Assembly: GCA_046261635.1 (NCBI GenBank)
Contig: JBHEOL010000203.1
Coordinates: 1 to 11,932 of the forward strand
Direction of reading: 5' to 3'
DNA from: JBHEPS01 sp046261635
GTDB lineage: Bacteria > Acidobacteriota > Thermoanaerobaculia > Gp7-AA8
DNA length: 11,932 nucleotides
Shown here piece by piece: positions 5,213 to 11,932 of this stretch. The notes beneath the pieces are model-generated. The model was not told the origin of the DNA. It saw only the letters and a list, made by a program, of their open reading frames with translations, and did no database searches. Within the stretch, counting starts at the first letter, position 1; each line of letters begins with the position of its first letter. Both the position numbers and the translations under genes were made by a program.

Positions 5213-6858
5213 GCGGGATGCATGGTGAGGCACCCACCGTCTCGGTCGTCATTCCGGCTTATCAGGAGGAAGGTCGGATCGGCGGGACTCTCGAAGAATT
5301 GACCGGCTGGCTCCGCGGGACGGGGCTGAGCTGGGAGGTTCTCGTGGTCGACGACGGCTCGCGGGACGGCACGCGCGCCGTGGTCAAAGAGCTCAGAAGC
5401 CGCGAGCGCCGGATTCACCTTCTGGAGCAGTCGGAGAATCAGGGCAAAGGAGCGGCCGTCCGTCGCGGAGTGCTCGAGTCGCGAGGCGAAGTGGTCGTCT
5501 TCGTGGATGCCGACCTTCCGTACGAAACGGCGAACGTCGAGCAGGTGGTGGCCCAGGTCAAGTCGGGCGCAACCGACCTCGCCATCGGCGGACGCGATCT
5601 CCCCGGCTCCGACCTCGACCGGTCCTACCCCCTCCGGAGGCGATTCCTCGGGCGAGCGTTTGCCACGATCGTCCAGTCGCTGCTCGTTCCCGGGATTCCG
5701 GACACCCAGTGCGGGCTGAAGGCTTTCAGCGCGCACGCGGCGCGGAGCCTCTTCTCCGAATCGAAGTTGAAGGGGTTCGGCTTCGATTTCGAGGTTCTCT
5801 TCCTCGCTCGCAAGTACGGTTTTCGAATCGAGCGCGTACCCGTCGGGATGTCGCACCGGCACGAATCGAAGGTGAGGCTGGTGGTCGACTCGCTGCGGAT
5901 GCTCACCGACGTGCTCCGGGTCCGGTACTGGAATCGGATCGAGGCGTATCGGCCGCCCCGCCGTTGTCCGGTCTGTTTTTCGACGGAGGTCTCGACGCGC
6001 ACGCAGATCCGCGGGTGGGTCGTCCGGCAGTGTTTTCGCTGCAAGTGCCGTTATCTCGCATCGTTTCCGTCGGACGACGAGCTGGAGACGCTCTACAACG
6101 ACAGCTACTTCAGCAGCCATCGCGACGCCGAGCACGGCTACGCCACGAGGGAACTGACGCCCGCGACGGCGCGCACCGGCGAAAAGCGGCTCTCGGTGCT
6201 GCGGCGTCATCTCCCACCCCGGGCGCGAATCCTCGAAGTGGGGGCGGGCAACGGGCTGTTCGGCCGGTTGGCGGCCAGGGAGTTCGACTACGTCGGGATC
6301 GACCTTGCCGATGAGGCGGTCAGGGCCGCGCGCTCCGAGGGTCTCGAAGTGTTCCGATCGAGCCTGTCTCACTTCGTGAACACGGGCTCGCAGTTCGATG
6401 CGGTGACCCTGTTCCACGTCTTCGAGCACCTGAACGACCCGCACGATGCTCTCGCGAGAATCTCGGATCTGCTGAAGCCGAACGGCATTCTCGTGCTGAT
6501 CACCCCCGACACCGAGAGCGTTCTGTGCGCGATCTCGGGCGACAGGTGGGTCAGCTACAAGTTTCCCGAGCATCTGATTCTCTACTCGCGCTCCGCCCTG
6601 ATCGAGCTCCTCGAACATTCCGGATTCGAGATCATCTCGGTTTCCTCCGATTTCGAGTACTGCACCCGCGAGTTCGTCGAGTCGCGCCTCTCCTCTCTTC
6701 ACCCAGCGATCGGCATGCTCGCCCGGATGGGCACGGCCGTGATGCCCGATCCGATGCCGACGCCGTCCGGATCGATCCGGCTGGTCGCCCGACGGCGCTC
6801 CGGATCGAATCTGAACATCCGGGCCGTGCGCGCGGTCGAGCCGACCCATGCCCGCTGA
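5209..6858 (+). CDS. Fusion: GT2 (polyprenyl-P glycosyltransferase-like) + zinc-ribbon SAM methyltransferase
   Basis: One uninterrupted frame of 549 residues joins two enzymes. Residues about 10-245 are a GT2 domain of the DPM1/ALG5-like type that charges polyprenyl phosphate with sugar: SVVIPAYQEEGRI at 12-24, VVDDGSRDGT at 46-55, QGKGAAVRRG at 78-87, FVDADLPY at 98-105, DTQCGLKAF at 165-173 and SHRHESKVRLVVDSLRML at 215-232. Residues about 253-280 carry CPVC and CFRC, a four-cysteine zinc ribbon. Residues about 285-530 are a class I SAM methyltransferase of the Methyltransf_23 kind: LEVGAGNG at 342-349 (SAM loop), VGIDL at 362-366 with acidic Asp365, and FHVFEHL at 402-408. The zinc ribbon plus the LETLYNDSYF-like stretch is usual for sugar methyltransferases of polysaccharide loci. 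There is no transmembrane segment after the GT2. ATG 5209 overlaps the previous stop; ATG 5218 is an alternative. Activities are inferred from family. Confidence 0.9.
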   Translation: MSGMHGEAPTVSVVIPAYQEEGRIGGTLEELTGWLRGTGLSWEVLVVDDGSRDGTRAVVKELRSRERRIHLLEQSENQGKGAAVRRGVLESRGEVVVFVDADLPYETANVEQVVAQVKSGATDLAIGGRDLPGSDLDRSYPLRRRFLGRAFATIVQSLLVPGIPDTQCGLKAFSAHAARSLFSESKLKGFGFDFEVLFLARKYGFRIERVPVGMSHRHESKVRLVVDSLRMLTDVLRVRYWNRIEAYRPPRRCPVCFSTEVSTRTQIRGWVVRQCFRCKCRYLASFPSDDELETLYNDSYFSSHRDAEHGYATRELTPATARTGEKRLSVLRRHLPPRARILEVGAGNGLFGRLAAREFDYVGIDLADEAVRAARSEGLEVFRSSLSHFVNTGSQFDAVTLFHVFEHLNDPHDALARISDLLKPNGILVLITPDTESVLCAISGDRWVSYKFPEHLILYSRSALIELLEHSGFEIISVSSDFEYCTREFVESRLSSLHPAIGMLARMGTAVMPDPMPTPSGSIRLVARRRSGSNLNIRAVRAVEPTHAR

Positions 6859-7759
6859 GCAGATCCGTCAGTCGCGCCGCGACGACATCCCCGCCCTCGG
6901 AGCCCTCTTCCGCGAGGTGTTCGGCGCAGATCGCGATCCCGCCGTCTGGACGTGGAAGTACTTCGACAACCCCCGTGGGCTGACGAGTTTCGTCTGCGAG
7001 GCAGACGGCAGGCTCGTGGCCCACTGCGGCGGAGCCCCGGTCCGCTTTCGAGACTACGGGCAGGAACATCTCGCCCTGCAGTCGACCGACTTCATGAGCA
7101 GCCCCCGCTATCCGGGAGGCATCGGCAGGGGAGGCGTCTTCGTGAGGACGGCCCAGCGGTTTTTCGAGGCCTACTGCGGTCCCTCGAAAGTGCCCATGGT
7201 CTACGGCTTCCCCGGCGAGCGGCACAGGCTCCTGGGAGAGCGTCTGCTCGGCTATCGCCCGATCGAGACGGTGGGAGAGATGAGGATCGACCCCGAAAGC
7301 GATCGCATCGGGATCGAGGAGCTCCGCGAGAGAGATCTTCCCTTCTTTTCCCGTGTTCCCGTCGATTTCGGAGCTCTCCGCGATCCGGTTTACCTCCGGT
7401 GGCGCTATCTCGACCGCCCCGGGGCCCGCTATGGGATCGTGAGGGTGAGCCGTCCTCTCGGAATGGGGACGCAAATTGCAGCGATCGTTCATCAGGACGA
7501 GAGAACGGTCCATGTCATGGAAGTCGCAGGCGCGTTCTCCCGGGAAGCGGTGCGGCGGCTGACGGGACGGCTGGCGGGTCTCGGGAAAGAGGTCGTGTTC
7601 TGGGGCTCTCCGGGGCATCCGGTCGGTCAGCGGCTGGTGGAGGGGGGATTTCGGATGGGCGCGCGCGACCACCGCGTGGAGTTCCGGTCGTTCACGCAAC
7701 GGCCGACTCCGAGGAGCGGCGAGCTTTATTACACGCTGGGCGACTACGACGTCTATTGA
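6848..7759 (+). CDS. GNAT-type N-acetyltransferase
   Basis: This 303-residue protein fits the longer GNAT acyltransferases often found in polysaccharide loci, which may acylate an amino sugar or another small acceptor. Visible support: an N-terminal IRQSRRDDIPALGALFREVFG start (6-26; strand-helix of GNAT proteins), W-x-W-K-Y-x-x-x-P at 34-42, EADGRLVAHCGG at 51-62 (the G-x-[IL]-V-A-x-x strand), the QSTDFM strand at 78-83, and FGALRDPVYLRWRYLDRP further on. A second GNAT-like half follows, with GFPGERHRLLGERLLGYRP near 120-138 and HPVGQRLVEGGF near the end. The classic acetyl-CoA loop R/Q-x-x-G-x-G/A is not intact; GGIGRGG at 90-96 may take its place. ATG 6848 overlaps the methyltransferase stop by 11 nt with no clear Shine-Dalgarno, suggesting translational coupling. 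The acceptor is unknown. Confidence 0.78.
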   Translation: MPAEQIRQSRRDDIPALGALFREVFGADRDPAVWTWKYFDNPRGLTSFVCEADGRLVAHCGGAPVRFRDYGQEHLALQSTDFMSSPRYPGGIGRGGVFVRTAQRFFEAYCGPSKVPMVYGFPGERHRLLGERLLGYRPIETVGEMRIDPESDRIGIEELRERDLPFFSRVPVDFGALRDPVYLRWRYLDRPGARYGIVRVSRPLGMGTQIAAIVHQDERTVHVMEVAGAFSREAVRRLTGRLAGLGKEVVFWGSPGHPVGQRLVEGGFRMGARDHRVEFRSFTQRPTPRSGELYYTLGDYDVY

Positions 7760-7781
7760 GGAACGGCGCCCGACGAGAGCA

Positions 7782-8204
7782 GTGAACGACATGATCGAAT
7801 CGACCCATCGACCCAGGGACCGGAATCCCGCGACGGATGAGGATCGCAAGAGCGTCCTCGTCGTGGACGACGATCTTCCGCTCCGCGGCATGCTTTCTTC
7901 GGCGCTGCGCCGGAACGGCTACCAGGTCTTTCTCGCGGGGGACGGGGGAGAGGCCCACCGCGCGATGCTCCTGAACCGTCCTCACGTCATCCTGCTCGAT
8001 CTGATGATGCCGGGCGTGAATGGCTGGGACTTCCTCCAGAAGCTCAGAGACAGCGGGCACCTCGGGCAGGTGCCGGTCATCGTCATTTCGGCCCACCTCC
8101 GCGAGGATCCGCAGGCCGTTCTCGAGATGGGGGTGGCCGCCATCCTGCCGAAGCCGTTCAACCTCGAGGAGCTTCTCGAGATGGTCCACCATCTCGCCCG
8201 GTGA
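7782..8204 (+). CDS. Stand-alone response-regulator receiver domain
   Basis: The 140-residue product is a CheY-like receiver with no output domain. Asp29-Asp31 form the acidic pocket (VVDDD), Asp73 in LLDLMMPG is the phosphoacceptor, Ser103 in VISAH replaces the conserved Thr/Ser, and Lys124 sits in LPKPF. About 23 charged, proline-containing residues precede the first strand. GTG 7782 is chosen because it is the first start after the previous stop (22-base gap); ATG 7791 is an alternative, and the Shine-Dalgarno is weak for both. It may be co-transcribed with the polysaccharide operon, acting by protein-protein contact on a biosynthetic or motility component. No partner histidine kinase is seen in the window. 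Confidence 0.93.
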   Translation: MNDMIESTHRPRDRNPATDEDRKSVLVVDDDLPLRGMLSSALRRNGYQVFLAGDGGEAHRAMLLNRPHVILLDLMMPGVNGWDFLQKLRDSGHLGQVPVIVISAHLREDPQAVLEMGVAAILPKPFNLEELLEMVHHLAR

Positions 8205-8207
8205 GGT

Positions 8208-8241
8208 GGCTGTGGCAGAGGATCTTTTCCTCTGCTCAGCC
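8208..8241. terminator. Possible hairpin between convergent operons
   Basis: An 8-bp stem, GCAGAGGA (8215-8222) with TCCTCTGC (8228-8235) around TCTTT, is extended by GGCT/AGCC (8208-8211 with 8238-8241) across a small internal loop. It sits in the 31-base gap between the receiver stop and the minus-strand GT2 stop. Neither strand has a following T-run, so termination by this hairpin alone is doubtful. Confidence 0.35.
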
Positions 8242-9444
8242 GAGGATGTCGTCAAGGGTTCGGCGCTCGAGTCCCAGGCCGTCCACGAGCTCGGCGAAAA
8301 GCTCGCTGTCGAACAGCTGGGCATCGCCGTGGTAGGTGGGGACGAGCAGCAGAGGGAAGTGCTCGAAGATCTCGCGGTCGGGCCGTTTGCGGAGGGCCTG
8401 CACCCGGCGGCGTTTTTCCATCACCCGGGTGGAGTTCGCGAACAGCCATTCGATCGCGCGAAACTGCATCACGGTGAGCTCGTCGTCCAGCACGGGCGTC
8501 TTCGACGCGAGACGGAATCCGAGGCGGCGTGCGATGCGGGCGGCGAGGCCGCCCGCCGGCGACGGCTCGATCGGTGACTGGTCGAGTGCGGGGCGGCGGA
8601 GGCGCGCAGTTCCGGGATTCCGATCGATCGTGTAGCGATGCGACCGGTGCAGGGCGGTGAGGAAGATCGCCCCCGCGACCGATCGAAACGACTCGCGATC
8701 GTAGTTCTTGATCGCGGTCTGCATCGCATTGCGCTCGAACAGGACGCCGCGCTCGAACGATCCGAGCCGGTCGCTCGTCGCCGAAGAGCGGTGCCGCACC
8801 ACGGCGCGCGGTTCCCACAGCGTTCTGTACCCCGCAAGCCACGAACGCCACCCGAAATCCACGTCCTCGAGATACGCGAAGTAATCGTCGTCGAACCCGC
8901 CGATGGCGAGAAAAGGAACGCGGCGCACGATCATGTTGCCGCCGCAGGCGAACGGAATCTCCGTTCCAGCCGGAAGGATCTCGAGCGACGCGAGCGGCTT
9001 CCGGAAGCCCGGCTGGAAAGCGTGCCCATCGAAGGTCATCGCTCCGCGGATGAAATCCGCCCGCTTGCCGCTCGGATCGACGATGCAGCCGGCAACCGAG
9101 AGAACGTCGTCGGGCGCCTGCGCGATGGCCTCGGTGAGCGCTTCGAGCCAGCCCGGCTGCGGGACCGCGTCGTTGTTGAGAAGGATGACCAGCTCCGCGC
9201 CGGAGACCTCGACCCCCGCGCGCACGCCGCCCGTGAATCCTCGGTTTCTCCCGAGTCGGATCACGCGGACCGAAGGATGATTCGCGGCGAGAGCTTTTCC
9301 GGTGCCGTCAGTCGATCCATTGTCCACGACGATGATGCCGAGCTCGGAAATCGACCGGGGACGGCTCTGAGAGACCACACCCTCGACGGCGCGAAGCGTG
9401 TCCTCGCGTCCGTTCCACGTGACGATCACGACGTCCACCCTCAT
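8236..9444 (-). CDS. GT2 glycosyltransferase
   Basis: A 402-residue GT-A enzyme predicted to add a sugar to the cell-surface glycan. Motifs: VDVVIVTWNG at 3-12, VVDNGSTDGT at 39-48, GRNRGFTGGVRAG at 65-77, LLNNDAVP at 88-95 (NND at the DxD place), ACGGNM at 166-171, and GGFDDDYFAYLEDVDFGWR at 182-200 with the E-D-x-D-x-x-x-R helix. After the catalytic domain (to about 275) comes an arginine-rich helical C-terminus of about 125 residues with no recognised domain. The frame stays open upstream, but ATG 9444 is the start just before the conserved first strand. It overlaps the GT4 stop by 4 nt (ATGA) and has GGAGG 9 bases upstream. It is the last gene of the minus-strand operon. Confidence 0.92.
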   Translation of the reverse strand: MRVDVVIVTWNGREDTLRAVEGVVSQSRPRSISELGIIVVDNGSTDGTGKALAANHPSVRVIRLGRNRGFTGGVRAGVEVSGAELVILLNNDAVPQPGWLEALTEAIAQAPDDVLSVAGCIVDPSGKRADFIRGAMTFDGHAFQPGFRKPLASLEILPAGTEIPFACGGNMIVRRVPFLAIGGFDDDYFAYLEDVDFGWRSWLAGYRTLWEPRAVVRHRSSATSDRLGSFERGVLFERNAMQTAIKNYDRESFRSVAGAIFLTALHRSHRYTIDRNPGTARLRRPALDQSPIEPSPAGGLAARIARRLGFRLASKTPVLDDELTVMQFRAIEWLFANSTRVMEKRRRVQALRKRPDREIFEHFPLLLVPTYHGDAQLFDSELFAELVDGLGLERRTLDDILG

Positions 9445-10697
9445 CGGCGCGCGCCTCCGGCATCGGGGCGCAGCCGCTCGACCTTCCGGCGCAGCCGCTC
9501 GAGGAGCCGGCGTGGTTTTCCGGGCGGGGCGGGGCGCTCGATCGCGAATTGCGCGGCGGTATCGTCCCGCCGCGGCGTCCGGCAGAATTCCAGCAGCGGC
9601 TCTGCCAGGTGCGACCACTGATGATCGTCGACGAACCTCCGGCATCCTTCCCGCGCGCGCCCGTACCGTTCGGCATCCGAGAGAAGCGCGAGGATGGCGC
9701 TCGCGTAGTCCGCGGGATCGGAGGTGGGGACGACCGTTCCCGAGGCGTAGCGCCCGAGCAGCGGATCGGTGCCTCCCGCGGAGCTGGAGACCACGGGGAG
9801 CCCACCCCAGAAGCAGTCGAACATCCTGGTGCGCATGGCGAGATCGGTTTCGAGGGAAGGGCGGAAGGTGAGCAGGGCGAGTGCGAAGCGGTCGTAGAAG
9901 GCGCGCCGCTCCTCGTAGGGAACCCAGGGTTCGAATCGGACGAACGAGGAGCGCCCCGCCCGCTCGACGTTCGTGCGAAGGCGGCTGAACAGGCTCTGCG
10001 GCGTCGTCGCTGCGTTCGGGTGAAACGTGAACGTGATCGACAGGCGCGGATCGGTACGGCGAGCCTGCTCGATCGCCTCGACGGCGAGCGTCGGGTCATA
10101 CCAGTCGTAGATGGCCCCGAAGAAGATCTCCCGCGAATCGAAGCCGGCGCGCTGCGGCACCACCCAGGGAGAGACGCCGAATGGAACGATGGCCACGAGC
10201 GATTCGAGCGCCGCGTCATGCTGGTAGAGCGCGGGATTGGCGCGGCCCGTGGCGAGCAGCATCCCGAGGTAGAAGAACCTCTGCGCTTCCGAGGCGCAGA
10301 GGAAGAGATCGCCGCGCCGGAGCGAGCGGAGAATCGTCGCGTGATCGTGCTCGAACACCTCGGCACCTCGCGCGGCGAAGTAATGAAAATTCTCGACCGG
10401 ATAAGGATCGTAAAGGTCGATGACGATCGGGATGTCGGGCCGCCCATGGGCGAGCAGGTCGTTCGCGGCGTGGCCCTGGACGATCGCCACGTCGGCCCGC
10501 GCGGTGGCTGCCGCGAGGTGTTCCGGCGTGGCCGGCGCGGTCGAGCACCCCGCGACCGCACCGCCGTCGGAGGAGAGGACTTCGACTTCATGCCCGTCTT
10601 CTCGGACGGCGCGGGAGAGCTCGAGGAAGCGGATTCCAACCCCCGCGGGATTGCGGTGCCCCAGCGGTTCGGGGCAGACGAATACGACTCGGCTCAC
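9441..10697 (-). CDS. GT4-like (GT-B fold) glycosyltransferase
   Basis: A 418-residue protein with GT-B layout. The N-terminal acceptor half starts RVVFVCPEPLGHRNPAGVGIR at 3-23 (beta strand then the G-x-G-x-R loop of GT4), with IVIDLYDPYP at 91-100 and LFLCASEAQRFFYLG at 131-145. The C-terminal nucleotide-sugar half has FFGAIYDWYDP at 192-202, FEPWVPYEERRAFY at 255-268, a donor-site region SLETDLAMRTRMFDCFWGGLP at 281-301 and SSSAGGTDPLL at 304-314. Mid-chain PFGVSP at 172-177 matches the P-x-G-V linker of this family. The tail (about 393-418) is strongly basic. Start GTG 10697 forms a GTGA overlap with the preceding stop and has a purine-rich Shine-Dalgarno close by; the frame upstream of it is the other gene's shadow. 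The sugar donor cannot be predicted. Confidence 0.9.
   Translation of the reverse strand: MSRVVFVCPEPLGHRNPAGVGIRFLELSRAVREDGHEVEVLSSDGGAVAGCSTAPATPEHLAAATARADVAIVQGHAANDLLAHGRPDIPIVIDLYDPYPVENFHYFAARGAEVFEHDHATILRSLRRGDLFLCASEAQRFFYLGMLLATGRANPALYQHDAALESLVAIVPFGVSPWVVPQRAGFDSREIFFGAIYDWYDPTLAVEAIEQARRTDPRLSITFTFHPNAATTPQSLFSRLRTNVERAGRSSFVRFEPWVPYEERRAFYDRFALALLTFRPSLETDLAMRTRMFDCFWGGLPVVSSSAGGTDPLLGRYASGTVVPTSDPADYASAILALLSDAERYGRAREGCRRFVDDHQWSHLAEPLLEFCRTPRRDDTAAQFAIERPAPPGKPRRLLERLRRKVERLRPDAGGARR
9454..9458 (-). promoter_or_regulatory. Ribosome binding site deciding the GT2 start at 9444
   Basis: On the minus strand GGAGG (plus-strand CCTCC) lies 9 bases before ATG 9444. It favours this start over the longer open frame that reaches upstream to 9645, whose extra 67 residues are low-complexity Arg/Ala/Pro. 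Confidence 0.6.
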
Positions 10698-11932
10698 TTC
10701 CTCCCTCGCATCCGTTCGGCGGCGCGATGGAGGCGCCAGGCCTTCGTGCCGCGCATCTCTTCGAGAAGTGCTTCGAGCCTGGCGATCTCGCCGTAGAGCC
10801 TGCCCGCGTGGCCCGAGCTTTCGGTGACGGCGCCGGTCAGCTCGTCGATGCGCGTCTGGAGGATTGCCTTCGCGGCTTCGTGCTCGGCGGCCATCTCCTC
10901 CATCCGGCTCAGCATGTCGCGCGCCTTGGCCTCCAGGTTCGATTCCCGGTGGGCGCCGCCGGCGATTTCCTCGAGGAGGATCATCTTGTCTTTCTCGAGC
11001 CGGCGGACGTCGCGGTCGAGTCGCGCGATGTCGCGCTCGAGGTGACGTCCCCTCCCGATCTCGACCTGCGTCAGGTTGCGCGAAGCGGTGAGCGATTCCT
11101 TCATCGCCTCGACCGATCGGAAGATCTTCGTCTCGTCGCCCGTGAAGCCGTGCTTCTGCCAGACCTGGAGTTTCGCCTTCCGGTACCCGTCGGAGTGGGA
11201 CGGATTCTGAAGCACCGCCGATCCCGATCCTTCGAAGTGGCGGATCTCGCACGTCACCCTTGGGATCCTCACCAGTTCTCCGAGCTTCGACAGGCGCAGC
11301 AGGAAATCCCAGTCTTCGAAGAGGTCGAACGCGGGATCGAACCCGCCGGCGGTGAGGAAGTCGGCCTTGCGGACGAGCAGGGTCGGGAGCGGGATGTAGT
11401 TGTCGACCGCGAGGAGCTCGCGGTCGAACTCGGCCGCGTACGAGCGCAGCCGCTGACCGGCGACGGGTGCGCCGTCTTCCCCGATCTCGTAGATGGCCGA
11501 TACGGCATCGGTGTACCAGCCCAGCGCATCGCGCGACGCGGCCGCCCGGAACAGCGTCGGAAGGTGCTCCTCGTAATAGAGGTCGTCGTCGTCGAGAAAC
11601 GCGATCCACTCGGTCGACGCCGCGGCGACGCCGCTGTTCATCGCCTCCGAGCGTCCCCGCGAGGTCTCGTGCTCGATGACGGTGACTCCCTCTCCCGCCC
11701 CCCCGATTGCGCTCTTCCCTCCATCATTGACGACGACGATGGGTGCGGAGGGCGACGAGGCGCGGATGGAGGCAATCGCCTGGCGCAGAAGCGCGGGACG
11801 ATCCTTCGTTCGGACGATGACCGTGACGGGCAGCGGCTCCGCCTCGCCCGCGACCGGCGAGCCGCCGCGGATCGCGGCTTCGACGGCGGAGAGTGGATTC
11901 GTCCGGAGGTATTTTGCGTCGGTGACCCAGTA
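10694..11932 (-). CDS. GT2 glycosyltransferase with C-terminal coiled coil, 5' partial
   Basis: The frame is open to the right edge, so the N-terminus is missing; 412 residues are visible. About 35 residues precede the GT2 domain, so more protein or another domain may lie upstream. GT2 motifs: VTVIVRTKDRP at 36-46, IVVVNDGG at 65-72, SRGRSEAMNSGV at 91-102, AFLDDDD at 111-117 (DxD metal site), LFEDWDF at 204-210. Residues about 269-395 are charged and heptad-like with few prolines, a long predicted coiled coil. It ends in MRGTKAWRLHRAAERMRGRK, the Trp-Arg-Leu basic tail seen on many coiled-coil glycosyltransferases of polysaccharide loci. The ATG at 11641 is internal. The stop overlaps the GT4 start by 4 nt, so this is the visible start of a three-gene operon. 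Confidence 0.9.
   Translation of the reverse strand, partial: YWVTDAKYLRTNPLSAVEAAIRGGSPVAGEAEPLPVTVIVRTKDRPALLRQAIASIRASSPSAPIVVVNDGGKSAIGGAGEGVTVIEHETSRGRSEAMNSGVAAASTEWIAFLDDDDLYYEEHLPTLFRAAASRDALGWYTDAVSAIYEIGEDGAPVAGQRLRSYAAEFDRELLAVDNYIPLPTLLVRKADFLTAGGFDPAFDLFEDWDFLLRLSKLGELVRIPRVTCEIRHFEGSGSAVLQNPSHSDGYRKAKLQVWQKHGFTGDETKIFRSVEAMKESLTASRNLTQVEIGRGRHLERDIARLDRDVRRLEKDKMILLEEIAGGAHRESNLEAKARDMLSRMEEMAAEHEAAKAILQTRIDELTGAVTESSGHAGRLYGEIARLEALLEEMRGTKAWRLHRAAERMRGRK
10700..10707 (-). promoter_or_regulatory. Ribosome binding site of the GTG-started GT4 gene
   Basis: The minus strand reads GAGGGAGG, ending 2 bases before GTG 10697. The GGAGG core is very close to the start, but the upstream GAGGG gives a more usual distance. 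It supports the rare-start, GTGA-overlap reading, since no ATG occurs near the first strand of the GT4 domain. Confidence 0.5.

Noticed and set aside
5131..6849. 572-codon open frame antisense to the fusion gene
   Set aside because: It mirrors the fusion gene; composition is Arg/His/Asp-rich with no recognisable domain, and the sense strand has clear GT2 and methyltransferase motifs.
9445..9645. N-terminal extension of the minus-strand GT2
   Set aside because: The 67 extra residues are low-complexity Arg/Ala/Pro, overlap the GT4 C-terminus, and a good Shine-Dalgarno with ATGA overlap marks 9444 as the start.
10698..11609. Upstream extension of the GT4 frame
   Set aside because: It is Arg-rich shadow sequence across the coiled-coil GT2 gene; the GT-B fold begins at the GTG at 10697.
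1..11932. tRNA, rRNA, CRISPR array, insertion sequence or attachment site
   Set aside because: I saw no regularly spaced direct repeats, no transposase or integrase motif, and almost no non-coding space outside 1930-2156 in which an RNA gene could lie.

Overview
The window is GC-rich and densely coded, with strong third-position GC bias and almost no spacer. It reads as a chromosomal surface-polysaccharide region of a Gram-negative-type bacterium. A secreted PKD-domain protein with tandem ~120-residue modules recalls proteins I associate with soil or thermophilic Acidobacteriota (Thermoanaerobaculia-like). That assignment is an inference from style; there is no rRNA or other marker gene here.

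Layout. (1) 1-1929, plus strand: 3' part of a large extracellular protein with two PKD domains followed by a duplicated A-B-A-B set of beta-rich modules, closed by a strong intrinsic terminator (1954-1984). (2) 1985-2156: a spacer unusually rich in inverted repeats, ending in a TAGAAT box just before the next start. (3) 2157-7759, plus strand: a tightly overlapping five-gene operon. It encodes a Wzt-type ABC ATPase with a C-terminal carbohydrate-binding domain, an unrecognised GT-B-like protein, a GT2 glycosyltransferase with a C-terminal beta-rich extension, a GT2/zinc-ribbon/SAM-methyltransferase fusion, and a GNAT-type acyltransferase. A stand-alone response-regulator receiver (7782-8204) follows 22 bp later. 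(4) 8236-11932, minus strand, convergent: three overlapping glycosyltransferase genes (transcription order: GT2 with C-terminal coiled coil, GT4, GT2). The first continues beyond the right edge, and the promoter lies outside the window.

The two operons together look like part of an ABC-transporter-dependent O-antigen, capsule or exopolysaccharide locus. Glycosyltransferases build and modify a lipid-linked glycan, the methyltransferase and acyltransferase decorate it, and the Wzt ATPase with its glycan-binding domain powers and gates export. The Wzm permease expected beside Wzt is absent from the window. The most unusual items are the GT2-methyltransferase fusion, the compact GT-B-like protein, the duplicated modules of the PKD protein, and the repeated 11-nt gene overlaps.
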